A DNA stretch of 64,000 nucleotides from Kineosporia succinea (GTDB lineage Bacteria > Actinomycetota > Actinomycetes > Actinomycetales > Kineosporiaceae), in the NCBI RefSeq assembly GCF_030811555.1, contig NZ_JAUSQZ010000001.1, positions 2,601,241 to 2,665,240 of the forward strand, written 5' to 3'. The notes beneath the pieces are model-generated. The model saw only the letters and a list, made by a program, of their open reading frames with translations, had not been told where the DNA came from and searched no databases. The position numbers and the translations under genes are program-made. Of the stretch, positions 1 to 8,014 are shown piece by piece; positions within the stretch are counted from its first letter, which is position 1, and each line of letters starts with the position of its first letter.

Positions 1-3
1 ACA

Positions 4-1023
4 TCACTCCACCATCGCGTCGTCGTCGGAGCGCTGGATGAGGATCTGACCGGTCTGCTCGAGGGCCCGGATCTCCTGGACCACCTTGGCCTGGGCCTCC
101 TCGACCTGCTTGATGCGCACGGCACCGAGGAGGTCGATCTCCTCGACCAGGTTCTCGGCGGCCCGGGCGGACAGGTTGCGGGTGATCTTCTCCTTGACCA
201 TCGGGCTGACGCCCTTGAGGGCCAGGGCCAGGTCGCCGCTCTCCACGTTGCGCAGCACCAGCTGGATCGCCTTGTCGTCGAGCGTGAGGATGTCCTCGAA
301 GATGAACATCTGGGCCCGGACGGTCTCGGCCAGGTCCTGGTCGACGGTCTCCAGCCCTTCCAGGATCATGCGCTCGGTGGAGCGGTCGGCGCGGTTGATG
401 ATGGCCACCAGGGGCTCCACACCACCCACGGTCGACATCTCCTGCGGGCCCAGCACGGTGGTCATGCGGCGCTCGAGTTCCCGCTCCACCAGACGGATCA
501 CGTCCGGGCTGGCGGGCTCCATCGAGGCGATCCGGTAGGCCACCTTGGCCTGCAGGCTCTGGTCCAGGCCGGACAGCACCACCGCGGACTGCTGCGGTGC
601 CAGGTGGGCCAGGACCAGGGCGATGGTCTGCGGGTGCTCGTCGGCGAGGAACGAGAGCAGCTGCCGGGCGTCGGCCCGGCGGATGCCCTCGAACGGCATC
701 TCGGCCAGGGAGGCGCCGAGGCGCTCCATGATCTCCTCGGCCCGGTCGCTGCCGAGGCTCTGCGCCAGCAGCTGACGGGCGAGGTCCATACCGCCCCGGG
801 ACCCGGACTGGGCCGCGAGGTTGTCGTGGGCCTCCGAGAGCACGGCCTCGGCGTCGATCGCGCTGACCTCTTTGAGGCGCACGATCTCCCCGGTGAGCTC
901 CTCGACGATGTCCTCGGGGAGCAGGCCCATGATCCGGGCCGCCTTCTCCTGGCCCAGCTGGACCAGGAAGATGGCGGCCTTGCGGATACCGGTGAGCGGC
1001 TCGTTCGCGGTTGCGAGTGCCAT
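4..1023 (-). CDS. fliG: Flagellar motor switch protein FliG
   Basis: FliG is the C-ring rotor protein that sits on the FliF ring and takes torque from the stator. The 339 residues match the usual length. The middle-domain EHPQ signature is at about residues 129-132, and the C-terminal third holds the charged armadillo-like torque domain. The ATG start lies 6 bases after the fliF stop, so the two are almost certainly co-translated. It is the last complete gene of the flgB-flgC-fliE-fliF-fliG run before the left edge. The reading frame is intact, ending a few bases from the window start; fliH/fliI are expected further left but are not visible. Confidence 0.96.
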   Translation of the reverse strand: MALATANEPLTGIRKAAIFLVQLGQEKAARIMGLLPEDIVEELTGEIVRLKEVSAIDAEAVLSEAHDNLAAQSGSRGGMDLARQLLAQSLGSDRAEEIMERLGASLAEMPFEGIRRADARQLLSFLADEHPQTIALVLAHLAPQQSAVVLSGLDQSLQAKVAYRIASMEPASPDVIRLVERELERRMTTVLGPQEMSTVGGVEPLVAIINRADRSTERMILEGLETVDQDLAETVRAQMFIFEDILTLDDKAIQLVLRNVESGDLALALKGVSPMVKEKITRNLSARAAENLVEEIDLLGAVRIKQVEEAQAKVVQEIRALEQTGQILIQRSDDDAMVE

Positions 1024-1029
1024 TGGTCG

Positions 1030-2631
1030 CTACTTCCGATCTGCCAGCCAGCCCTGGAGCATCGCGGCGACGTCGTCGGGCTGGTTGTCGACCATCGCGG
1101 AGACCTCGTCGCGCATGCGGTCGCGGGACAGGTCCGCTTCCTGGGCCAGCGCGAGCTGCTGGTTGCCGGCGATCGCCTGGGGCGAGAGCAGCATGTTGTC
1201 GGGCAGGTCGGAGGCGGTGGCCTCGACCCGGGCCTCTTCCTCCTCGAGCTGCTTCTTCTTGCGACGGCGCATGAAGACCAGCAGCGCGATGATCACCAGG
1301 AGCACCAGGCCGATCTGCTTGGCCAGGTTCAGGTAGGTCGCGGTGCGCTCGGCGCTGGCCTGGTCGGCCAGGGCCTTGGTGGCCGCGTCGGCCGCCGTGG
1401 TGTCGAACGGCAGCTGGCTCACCTGCACGCTGTCACCGCGGGCGGGGTCCAGGCCGAGAGCGGCCGAGACCAGCGACGAAGCCGTGTTGGCGGTCAGCCC
1501 GGCGGCCTGCACCTTGCTGTTCAGCACGACCGCGACGGTCATCCGTTCCACCTTCCCCGGGGCCGAGTTGACCTGCTCCACGCTCTGGTTCACCGCGTTG
1601 TTCACGGTCTGCTGGGTGCGCTGGTAGGAGCCGGTGCCCCCGGCGGAGCTGAGCGGTGTCGGCAGGGTCTGGCCCAGCGTTCCGCCGGCGGCCGCACCGT
1701 TGCCGTTGTACTGCTCGTTCACGGTGGCGTCGTTCAGCGGGAGCGGGGTCGGCGTCGTCATCGTGTAGATCTTGTTGGTCGCCTGCTTCTCGTCGAAGTT
1801 CAGTGACGCGTTGACCTGGACCTTCGAGTTGTTCGGCCCGACCACGGCGTTCAGCACGTCTTCGACCGCGGTGTTCATCCGCTTCTCGAAAGCCGCTGTC
1901 TGCGTGTCGGTCTTGCCGGCGTCGTTGGCCGCCCCGGCGGTGCCGCCGCTGCCGCTGGAGAGCAGGTTTCCGCTCTGGTCGGTGACCGTCACCTTGTCGG
2001 GGCTCAGATTCGCGACCGAGCCGCCGACCAGGTTGGTGATCGAGGTGACCTGGCTGTCGGTCAGCTCCATGCCGGTACGGAGCTTGAGAAGGACCGAGGC
2101 GGTGGGGTTCTGGTCGTCGTCGGTGAAGACGCTCTGCTCCGGGATGGCGAGCTGCACGACCGCGTTCTCCACCCCGTCCATGGCCTCGAGGGTCTTGGAC
2201 AGCTCACCCGAGAGCGCGCGCTGGTAGGCGACGTTCTGCTGGAACTCGGTGGCCGTGATGCCCTGCTCGTCGAGCAGCGACCAGCCGTCCTTGCTGCTGT
2301 CGGTGCTGCCGTCGAGGCCGGCCGCGGCGAGCTTGATCCGCTCGGAGTAGACCTGTTCCTTCGGCACGAGGATCGCCGACCCCTGGTCGGCGAGCTTGTA
2401 CGGCACGCCGTCGGTGTCGAGCTGTTCGGTGATCGCGCTGGCGTCCTCACCGGACAGGCCGCCGTACAACGGCGTCCAGTCCGGCTGCGAGAGATAGCGG
2501 CTGAGGAAGTATCCCCCCAGCAGCAGGCCGAGGACCGCCACGATCACGACGGCGCGCTGCCCGGCGGTGAAGCCGTTGGCAAAGGTGCGGGCCCGCGTGG
2601 TGATCGTCTTGGCGTTGAACTGAGGACTCAT
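1030..2631 (-). CDS. fliF: Flagellar MS-ring protein FliF
   Basis: FliF forms the membrane MS-ring that is the base of the flagellar rotor and houses the export gate. The 533-residue protein shows the expected plan: a first membrane helix near residues 26-46, a YscJ-like periplasmic ring domain (LYGGLSGEDA followed by the PYKL and ILVP segments), a variable Gly/Ala-rich middle, a second membrane helix near residue 450 followed by a basic RRRKKK stretch, and a short cytoplasmic tail that binds FliG. Its ATG overlaps the fliE stop by one base (TAATG), indicating translational coupling. Confidence 0.96.
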   Translation of the reverse strand: MSPQFNAKTITTRARTFANGFTAGQRAVVIVAVLGLLLGGYFLSRYLSQPDWTPLYGGLSGEDASAITEQLDTDGVPYKLADQGSAILVPKEQVYSERIKLAAAGLDGSTDSSKDGWSLLDEQGITATEFQQNVAYQRALSGELSKTLEAMDGVENAVVQLAIPEQSVFTDDDQNPTASVLLKLRTGMELTDSQVTSITNLVGGSVANLSPDKVTVTDQSGNLLSSGSGGTAGAANDAGKTDTQTAAFEKRMNTAVEDVLNAVVGPNNSKVQVNASLNFDEKQATNKIYTMTTPTPLPLNDATVNEQYNGNGAAAGGTLGQTLPTPLSSAGGTGSYQRTQQTVNNAVNQSVEQVNSAPGKVERMTVAVVLNSKVQAAGLTANTASSLVSAALGLDPARGDSVQVSQLPFDTTAADAATKALADQASAERTATYLNLAKQIGLVLLVIIALLVFMRRRKKKQLEEEEARVEATASDLPDNMLLSPQAIAGNQQLALAQEADLSRDRMRDEVSAMVDNQPDDVAAMLQGWLADRK

Positions 2632-3029
2632 TAAAGCTGCATCCCCATGATCTGCTGGAACGACTCAAGCGCCTTGTTCCGGAGCGTGGTCGTGAGTTCG
2701 ACGGCGGTCTGCGCCTCGACCGAGGCGATCACGTAGTCGTGAACGTCGTCGAGATCGCCGGTGGCTGCGCTGATCGCCTTGTTCTGGGCAGTGGTGTCGA
2801 GGTTCTCGACGCTCTGCAGGCCCTCGCCCAGCATGGTGCCGAACGACTTGCCCCGAGCGGCCGCGGCATTGTCCGTGGTGTCCGCGGAAATGCCGGGGAT
2901 GGCGATGTCCTCGATGCTCCCGACGTCGGAAGTGCTCAGCCCGGAAGCCATCTGGCTGTAGAGCTGATCGATCGAGATCATCTGGCTGGGGTCGGCGGCG
3001 CCGACCGCGGAGACGGGTCCGATGCTCAT
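2631..3029 (-). CDS. fliE: Flagellar hook-basal body protein FliE
   Basis: FliE is the small adaptor joining the MS-ring to the proximal rod. The 132 residues include an Ala/Ser-rich N-terminal stretch and the conserved C-terminal FliE region (SFGTMLGEGL, then a long helix with VELTTTLRNKALESFQQIM), which ends the protein as usual in this family. It lies one base from flgC and overlaps fliF, in the standard flgB-flgC-fliE-fliF order seen in many bacteria. Confidence 0.95.
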   Translation of the reverse strand: MSIGPVSAVGAADPSQMISIDQLYSQMASGLSTSDVGSIEDIAIPGISADTTDNAAAARGKSFGTMLGEGLQSVENLDTTAQNKAISAATGDLDDVHDYVIASVEAQTAVELTTTLRNKALESFQQIMGMQL

Positions 3030-3030
3030 G

Positions 3031-3429
3031 TCAGCTACGTCCCATCTGGATCGCGGCCTGGTAGGCGGCCCGCACCCGGTCGAGGTTGGCGGTGTTCGCC
3101 TGGTAACCGCGCTGCGCCATCACCATCTGGGTCATCTGGTCGCCCATGTCGATGTCGGGCTGACGCACGTAACCCTGGGCGTCGGCGTAGGGGTGCTCGG
3201 GGTCGTAGACCAGGCGGCCCTGGGCGTCGCCGAGTTCCACGCCGGCGACCCGCACGCCCGCTCCGGTGCTGCCGTTCTCCACGGCCTGGGCGATGACGTA
3301 CCGCGCCTGGAAGGCGTCCTCGTTGCTGGGACGCACCGTGTTCACGTTCGCGATGTTGTCCGAGACGGCGTCCATCCAGTTCTGGTGGACATACATGCCG
3401 CTGCCGGAGATGTCGAGGGAATCAAACAT
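3031..3429 (-). CDS. flgC: Flagellar basal-body rod protein FlgC
   Basis: FlgC is a proximal rod subunit. The N-terminal rod motif (LDISGSGMYVHQNWMDAVSDNIANVNT) and the C-terminal segment with QMVMAQRGYQANTANLDRV are both diagnostic. I chose the ATG giving MFDSLDISG because it begins one base after the flgB stop. An earlier in-frame start would overlap flgB and add eight unconserved residues. The resulting 132 residues are normal for FlgC. Confidence 0.95.
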   Translation of the reverse strand: MFDSLDISGSGMYVHQNWMDAVSDNIANVNTVRPSNEDAFQARYVIAQAVENGSTGAGVRVAGVELGDAQGRLVYDPEHPYADAQGYVRQPDIDMGDQMTQMVMAQRGYQANTANLDRVRAAYQAAIQMGRS

Positions 3430-3430
3430 G

Positions 3431-3787
3431 TCAGTTGCTCCTGATCGCCGCACGCAGCAGGCTGAATCGGTCGCCGGTGGCGCGCAGCGCCAGCTCGTAG
3501 CTCATCTCGGTCTTGACGCTGTCGACCGTGGCCTGGTTCAGGTCGACGTTGTTGCCGGTGAGATTGCCCGCGGCGCCGGAGTACTCGACGGTGGGGGTGA
3601 CGACCTGGGTCGGGTCGTCGCCGTTCCACAGTGCCTGCTTCAGCTGACCCTCGAAATTGACCGAGCGCGCCCGGTAGTACGGGGTGTTGACGTTGGCGAT
3701 GTCGTCGCTCAGGGCTTTCTGCCGCTGGGACAGACCGTCCAGTGCGGAGTGCAGCGCAGTGATCGACACGTCGTCGAGCATGGACAT
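3431..3787 (-). CDS. flgB: Flagellar basal-body rod protein FlgB
   Basis: FlgB is a proximal rod subunit and the first gene of this operon. The 118-residue protein has the rod signature near the N-terminus (LSQRQKALSDDIANVNTPYYRA) and the C-terminal motif in which the last helix follows LNQATVDSVKTEMSYELALRA. A GGGAAGGGCG sequence lies upstream of the ATG and can serve as a ribosome binding site. The operon promoter must lie in the roughly 450-base gap to its right. Confidence 0.94.
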   Translation of the reverse strand: MSMLDDVSITALHSALDGLSQRQKALSDDIANVNTPYYRARSVNFEGQLKQALWNGDDPTQVVTPTVEYSGAAGNLTGNNVDLNQATVDSVKTEMSYELALRATGDRFSLLRAAIRSN

Positions 3788-3930
3788 GGTGAACGTCGCC
3801 CTTCCCGGTAGCTCACGGGCACAATCGTCAGATGGCTGGTGCGCCGGTCCGTGGCGCGAGGGGAGCAGTCCGTGCTCAGATCCAGGCTTCGACGCGGACT
3901 GAGCCGGTCTTGAGGGATGCTCCGTTCCTG

Positions 3931-3943
3931 TGAACGTCGTTCA
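3931..3943. promoter_or_regulatory. Short palindrome upstream of flgB, possible operator
   Basis: TGAACGTCGTTCA is a perfect inverted repeat (6-base arms about a single T) roughly 145 bases before the flgB start. Its position would suit a regulator site near the flgB promoter. No second copy or known consensus supports this, so it is only a candidate. Confidence 0.25.
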
Positions 3944-4193
3944 TCCGAAAGTACTAGCCCGTCTTGAGATTCGCGGCGCAATGCCGGACGCGTCCGGATA
4001 CGGGGGATTTCGGGTGGGCCGCCCGGGTGCGGGCCGAACCGGTGAACGGCGGTCAGAGGCGCGAACCGGCCCGGGGCGACCACCGGCCCGGGTGAGGAGG
4101 CCCGCCCGGGCGACCACCACGTCCTCAGGCACCGAAACCCTTCAAGCACCGAAACCGACGGGCACCGAGACCTGGCAGGTCCCAAACGCCGAA

Positions 4194-4223
4194 GGCACGG
4201 CCGCCCGTGAGGACAGCCGTGCC
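4194..4223 (-). terminator. Terminator after the fliC-fliD-fliS side
   Basis: GGCACGGC and GCCGTGCC form a GC-rich stem with a 14-base loop just past the stop of the small gene downstream of fliS. On the minus strand the stem is followed by TTCGGCGTTT. It probably ends the fliD-fliS transcript before flgB. Confidence 0.5.
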
Positions 4224-4236
4224 GTGAAAAGCGTGA

Positions 4237-4569
4237 TCAGCCGTTGATGTCGAGGGTGGAGCCCATGCGGGCCTCCGAGACCCGGTTGAACGTGGGCCGG
4301 ATCCGGGAGATCTCGGCGCGGAACTCCTCGCGCAGGAACCGGGCCCGGAACTCGAGCTCGGTCACCCAGCGCTGCAGCTCCTCGGAGCGCTGCCGGAAGG
4401 CCTCCGGCGGCCGGCCGTCGGGCGGGGGGACGACCTTGAGGGCGAACACGTCGTGCCGGCCGAGCGCGACCTCGAAGTCGTGCATCGAGCGCTCGACCTC
4501 GTCGAAGTAGCGGTTCCAGGCGGACGTGGCCTCCTGGTTCGCCGCCCGGACCGAATCCGTGGTGGTCAT
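4237..4569 (-). CDS. Small coiled protein downstream of FliS (function unknown)
   Basis: A 110-residue, highly charged, predicted all-helical protein with no signal peptide or membrane segment. It starts 6 bases after the fliS stop, so it belongs to the same transcript. By size, helical character and position it could be a FliT-like partner or export chaperone, but I see no diagnostic motif for FliT and do not assign it. The coding frame has the strong third-position GC expected here and ends just before a terminator, so I believe the gene is real. Confidence 0.75.
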   Translation of the reverse strand: MTTTDSVRAANQEATSAWNRYFDEVERSMHDFEVALGRHDVFALKVVPPPDGRPPEAFRQRSEELQRWVTELEFRARFLREEFRAEISRIRPTFNRVSEARMGSTLDING

Positions 4570-4575
4570 CAGGGC

Positions 4576-4974
4576 TCAGCCCACCGGGGACGGGCTGGAC
4601 GCGGCCTCGAGGGTGAGCGCCTGCTTCCAGGTGTCACGCAACGGCTCGAGCATCTCGCGGACCGCCAGGATGCGTTCGGGGGCCGGGGGGATCCGGCTGC
4701 TGTTGAGCTCGCTGACCATCCAGAGGTACAGGGCCTTGAGACCCTCGCCCTCCGGCCAGGCCGTGGTGTCCAGGCTGCTCCACAGCTCCAGGAGGATCTC
4801 CTGGGCGTGCTGGATGCGGCTTCCGACGGCGGCATGGTCGTTGGTCCGCATCGCCGCCTCGGCCACCGCGAGATCACCGATCAGGCGGTCGTAGAGCATC
4901 GTCAGCAGGCGTTGCGGGGAGGCCGTGTGAGCGGTGTCGTCCGCGTAGCGCGACCGGGCCAGTCCGTTCGGCAT
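4576..4974 (-). CDS. fliS: Flagellin export chaperone FliS
   Basis: FliS binds the C-terminus of newly made flagellin and keeps it unfolded for export. The 132 residues include the family signature near the start (TASPQRLLTMLYDRLIGDL) followed by the four-helix bundle with HAQEILLELWSSLD and a LKALYLWMVSEL segment. The gene follows fliD, as in most flagellar clusters, separated by a hairpin terminator, so readthrough or a second promoter must supply it. Confidence 0.93.
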   Translation of the reverse strand: MPNGLARSRYADDTAHTASPQRLLTMLYDRLIGDLAVAEAAMRTNDHAAVGSRIQHAQEILLELWSSLDTTAWPEGEGLKALYLWMVSELNSSRIPPAPERILAVREMLEPLRDTWKQALTLEAASSPSPVG

Positions 4975-5018
4975 TCGTGATCCTTACTCTCGCAGGCGTC
5001 TCGTCGGCCAAAGCGGTT

Positions 5019-5061
5019 CCGCAGGGCCCGTGACCGGAAGGTTCCGGTACGGGCCCTGCGG
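5019..5061 (-). terminator. Terminator after fliD
   Basis: CCGCAGGGCCCGT and ACGGGCCCTGCGG form a 13-bp perfect stem directly after the fliD stop; the loop contains a further CCGGAA/TTCCGG pair. The minus-strand tail AACCGCTTTGG has only a weak T run, so termination may be partial and allow fliS expression. Confidence 0.6.
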
Positions 5062-5066
5062 CACGA

Positions 5067-6938
5067 TCAGCTGGACGAGGAGCTGCTGCTGTTGAAGAAG
5101 CTCGTGAGCGAGCTCTGCTGTGCCTTCAGCGAGGAGAGCGAGGTCTCCATCGCGGTGAACTTCGCGGTGATGCTGGTGCGGTAGGCCTCGAGCCGGTCGG
5201 TCCAGGCGTCGATCTGCGTCTGCAGATCCTTCACCTGGGCCTTGGCCGTGGTCTGGGCCTGCACCAGGCTGCCGGTCTGCGAGTCGCTCATCTGGGTGAA
5301 GAGCGACCCGAACTGCTGGGCCAGACCGGGCTTGTAGGTGATGTCACCGATGTTGCCGACGGCCGTGCTGGTCACCTGCACCGAGAGGCCGGCGGCCGGG
5401 TCGTCGGAGTCGACCGGCACGGAGAGGATGTTTCCGATACCGGTTGCCTCGACACCGTTGATGGTGCCCTTGATGTCGGCGCCCTCCTCCTTCTGCGTGG
5501 AGGTGCCGTAGGTGGCGCCGCCCGCGGTCTCGGTCTGGGTGACCGAGAAGGAGCCCGCCGAGCCCGGGTTCGTGGCGGTGAAGGTGATGCCGCCGCCCGA
5601 GCTGTCCGCGCTGGCGGTGATGCCCATGCCCTGCTGGGCCAGCATGGTGTTGAGCTTGGCGGCCGCGTCGACGTTGGACTCGTTCGCCGGGATGTCGTAC
5701 TTGACCGTGGTGGTGCCGCGCAGCAGCGCCACCGTGCGGCCGACGACACCGGAGTTGGGCGGGATGACCTGCCACTGCTCGGCCTTCGCCTGCGAGGTCA
5801 CGTTGACGCCGTAGGTGCCGGCCTGGGTGGCGGCGGTGGCGTTGGTGTAGGTCGCGCTGGCCGCGGTGCCCGAGGCGGCCGCGAACGACGAGCTGGCACC
5901 GTACTTCGCCATCGTGCCGGCCGGGTCGGACTTGTAGGCCGTGTCGAACGTGGTCTTGTCGAACTGCAGCTGGCCGCCCGAGGTCACCGACAGGCCGGGG
6001 GCGTTCAGGCCGGCGACGGTGCTCAGGATCTGCTGCGATAGCTGCCGCACGGTGCTGTCACCGAGCAGCGGCCCGCCCTTCTTGGAACTGGCGTCCCAGG
6101 CGGTGTTCGACGAGATCGAGCTCAGCAGGTTGTTGATGTTGGTGACGACGCCGGAGATCTGGTCGCTCACCTTGGTGGTGTCGACGGCGCTCTTGACCGT
6201 GACGCCCGACTCGACCTTGCTGACGGTGAACGACAGGCCCTGGGCGACGTCGGTGAAGGTGTTGGTCGACGAGGTGATGTCGTAACCGGTGGCCGGGTCA
6301 CCGACGCGGATCTTGGCGTCGGTGCCGGTGGTCAGAGGCACCATCGCGCCGCTGGCCCCGGAGAAGCCGGAGAGCCCGGCGACGGTGAAGCTGGACGCGG
6401 AACCGGTGGTCGTGGAGGAGATCTGGAGCCGGTACGTGCCGGGGGAGGTCTGCACGGCCGACGCGGTGACGCCGGCGTTGGAGCTGTTGATGGCCGAGAC
6501 CACCTCGCTCAGCGTGCCGGTGCCGACGTTGATCGAGGTCTTGGTGCCGTTCTTGTCCAGCTCGATGGTTCCGGAGGCGGCGACGTTCGCCCCGAGCGAG
6601 GAGACCGAGCCGTCCGAGATGACCGAGTGGGCGGCGGCGACCGCCGTCACGTCGAAGGTGAGCGAGTTCGCCACGCTGCCGGTCGCCGTCGCCGAGACGG
6701 AGGTCGAGCTCGACGTGGCCGAGGTGGTCGCCCAGCCGTCGGTCTTGGCCAGCGTGCTCATCTGGGTGACCAGTGAGCCGATGCTGCTCAGCATCGAGCT
6801 GTAGGCGCTGACGGCGCTGTTCTGCTCGGTCTGGCGCGTCTTCAGCAGGGTCTGGGAGTTTCCCTGGACCGCGACCAGCTGGTTGATGATGTCGGTGGTC
6901 TGTAAGCCAGAGGCGAGGCCTCCGAGAGTTAATGCCAT
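5067..6938 (-). CDS. fliD: Flagellar filament cap protein FliD
   Basis: FliD forms the cap at the filament tip and folds arriving flagellin. The 623-residue protein begins with the family N-terminus (LGGLASGLQTTDIINQLVAVQ) and has Ser/Thr-rich D2-D3 domains in the middle. It ends with a C-terminal coiled coil (VKDLQTQIDAWTDRLEAYRTSITAKFTAMETSLSSL) and a poly-Ser tail. It is somewhat longer than typical enterobacterial FliD because of the expanded middle region. It is transcribed in the same direction as flagellin, separated from it by two hairpins. Confidence 0.94.
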   Translation of the reverse strand: MALTLGGLASGLQTTDIINQLVAVQGNSQTLLKTRQTEQNSAVSAYSSMLSSIGSLVTQMSTLAKTDGWATTSATSSSTSVSATATGSVANSLTFDVTAVAAAHSVISDGSVSSLGANVAASGTIELDKNGTKTSINVGTGTLSEVVSAINSSNAGVTASAVQTSPGTYRLQISSTTTGSASSFTVAGLSGFSGASGAMVPLTTGTDAKIRVGDPATGYDITSSTNTFTDVAQGLSFTVSKVESGVTVKSAVDTTKVSDQISGVVTNINNLLSSISSNTAWDASSKKGGPLLGDSTVRQLSQQILSTVAGLNAPGLSVTSGGQLQFDKTTFDTAYKSDPAGTMAKYGASSSFAAASGTAASATYTNATAATQAGTYGVNVTSQAKAEQWQVIPPNSGVVGRTVALLRGTTTVKYDIPANESNVDAAAKLNTMLAQQGMGITASADSSGGGITFTATNPGSAGSFSVTQTETAGGATYGTSTQKEEGADIKGTINGVEATGIGNILSVPVDSDDPAAGLSVQVTSTAVGNIGDITYKPGLAQQFGSLFTQMSDSQTGSLVQAQTTAKAQVKDLQTQIDAWTDRLEAYRTSITAKFTAMETSLSSLKAQQSSLTSFFNSSSSSSS

Positions 6939-6986
6939 GGCTGTGCTCTTCCTGTACGCACGATGACGGCGGGGGCTTGTGAAGAT

Positions 6987-7019
6987 GGGCCGGGCACACC
7001 CGTGAGTGCTGCCCGGCCC
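6987..7019 (-). terminator. Second hairpin between flagellin and fliD
   Basis: GGGCCGGGC and GCCCGGCCC flank a 15-base loop; on the minus strand the stem is followed by ATCTTCAC. Together with the hairpin at 7043-7072 it would block most readthrough from the highly expressed flagellin gene into fliD. Confidence 0.5.
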
Positions 7020-7042
7020 ACCGTCACGATGCGAAACGAGAA

Positions 7043-7072
7043 CCGGGTGGTGGCTTCTCAGTCACCACCCGG
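7043..7072 (-). terminator. Flagellin terminator
   Basis: CCGGGTGGTG and CACCACCCGG form a 10-bp stem with a 10-base loop, starting a few bases past the flagellin stop. The minus-strand tail reads TTCTCGTTTCG. It is well placed as the main terminator of the flagellin transcript. Confidence 0.6.
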
Positions 7073-7079
7073 CCCTTGA

Positions 7080-7910
7080 TCACTGCAGCAGCTTCAGAAT
7101 GCTCTGCGGCTGCTGGTTGGCCTGCGCCAGCATGGCGGTGCCCGCCTGCGACAGGATCTGCGCCTGCGTGAAGCTGACCATCTCGGAGGCCATGTCGGTG
7201 TCCTGGATACGCGCGTTGGAGGCCGTGAGGTTCTCCACCGAGACGTTCAGGTTGTTCACCGTGTGCTGGAACCGGTTCTGGTAGGCACCGAGGGTCGCCC
7301 GGGTGGTGGACACGGTCTCCAGGGCAGCGTCGATCGAGTCGATCGCAGCCTGGGCCGCGGCCGTGTCCGTCAGAGCGGCATCGGTGATGGCCAGACCGTC
7401 CGTGCTCATGGCCGTACCGGTCAGGTCGGCGGTGATCCGGTCGTTGTCGGTGTTGTTCGCCCCGATCTGGAAGGTACCGGTGTAGGTGCCGTCCAGAAGG
7501 TTCTGACCGTTGAAGTTGGTCGTCTGGGAGATACGGTTGATTTCCGACTGGAGCTGGGCGAATTCAGTCTGCGAGGCGGCCTGGGCGTTGGCGCCCTGCG
7601 AGCCACCGGACGAAGCCTGAACGGCCAGGTTACGCATACGCTGCAGGATCGCCTGCGTCTCGTTGAGCGCTCCGTCAGCGGTCTGGACAACGCTGATGGC
7701 ATCCTGAGCGTTACGGACTGCAACGGAAAGACCGCCGATCTGCGACTGCAGACCCTGAGAGATCGCCAGGCCGGCCGCGTCGTCAGCCGCCTTGTTGATG
7801 CGGTAACCACTGGACAGCTTCTCGAGGGAGCTGCTCTGGCTGGTCTGAGTCGCGCTCAGGTTCCGGTAGGCGTTGAGGGCGGCAACGTTGCTGGTCACGT
7901 AGAGACCCAT
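7080..7910 (-). CDS. fliC: Flagellin
   Basis: Flagellin is the filament subunit. The 276-residue protein has the conserved N-terminal D0/D1 helices (TSNVAALNAYRNLSATQTSQSSSLEKLSSGYRINKAADDAAGLAIS) and the C-terminal partner helix ending in QANQQPQSILKLLQ. The central variable region is short, so this is a small flagellin. I start at the ATG giving MGLYVTSN because it has a strong GGAGGA ribosome site and matches the family N-terminus. An earlier in-frame ATG would add 27 residues and run through the leader's candidate CsrA sites. A single flagellin is visible in this window. Confidence 0.96.
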   Translation of the reverse strand: MGLYVTSNVAALNAYRNLSATQTSQSSSLEKLSSGYRINKAADDAAGLAISQGLQSQIGGLSVAVRNAQDAISVVQTADGALNETQAILQRMRNLAVQASSGGSQGANAQAASQTEFAQLQSEINRISQTTNFNGQNLLDGTYTGTFQIGANNTDNDRITADLTGTAMSTDGLAITDAALTDTAAAQAAIDSIDAALETVSTTRATLGAYQNRFQHTVNNLNVSVENLTASNARIQDTDMASEMVSFTQAQILSQAGTAMLAQANQQPQSILKLLQ

Positions 7911-7915
7911 GGAGT

Positions 7916-7923
7916 CCTCCTTG
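7916..7923 (-). promoter_or_regulatory. Candidate CsrA site over the flagellin ribosome binding site
   Basis: On the minus strand the leader reads CAAGGAGG, an exact match to the CsrA core CANGGANG, and it is itself the Shine-Dalgarno sequence of flagellin. The following bases allow a tiny GGAG-GA-CTCC hairpin. CsrA bound here would block ribosome loading. Confidence 0.5.
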
Positions 7924-7942
7924 GTCGGGTCGATTTCCGATC

Positions 7943-7950
7943 CATCCGTG
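7943..7950 (-). promoter_or_regulatory. Candidate upstream CsrA site in the flagellin leader
   Basis: On the minus strand the leader reads CACGGATG, a second exact match to CANGGANG, 27 bases upstream of the site over the ribosome binding site. The two-site layout resembles the hag leader of Bacillus subtilis, where one CsrA dimer bridges two sites. Confidence 0.5.
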
Positions 7951-7966
7951 GACCGGGACAGCATCC

Positions 7967-7993
7967 TCATCGGCGGGGAGGCTGTGGTCATGA
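7967..7993 (-). promoter_or_regulatory. Candidate flagellar-sigma promoter of flagellin
   Basis: GCCGATGA matches the FliA/WhiG -10 consensus GCCGATAA at seven of eight bases. TCAT lies 15 bases upstream where the -35 element would be. Transcription would begin near 7960 and give a leader of about 50 bases that includes both CsrA-like sites. The -35 match to the enterobacterial TAAA is poor. Confidence 0.4.
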
Positions 7994-8014
7994 AGGGTTT
8001 TCAGCGAGAAAAGT

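Larger units (their letters stand above)
3788..4236. other. Gap between the flgB operon and the fliD-fliS operon
   Basis: About 450 bases without a supportable gene; the open frames here have no recognisable content and run against coding genes. It holds the flgB leader, a 13-base palindrome (TGAACG-T-CGTTCA) at 3931-3943, a degenerate repeat of CACCGAAACC around 4130-4170, and the terminator of the fliS-side operon at 4194-4223. Confidence 0.6.

Noticed and set aside
604-1806. A 400-codon open frame on the plus strand across fliG and fliF
   Set aside because: It is the antisense of two clear flagellar genes, with a composition rich in Gly, His and Arg typical of shadow frames in high-GC DNA.
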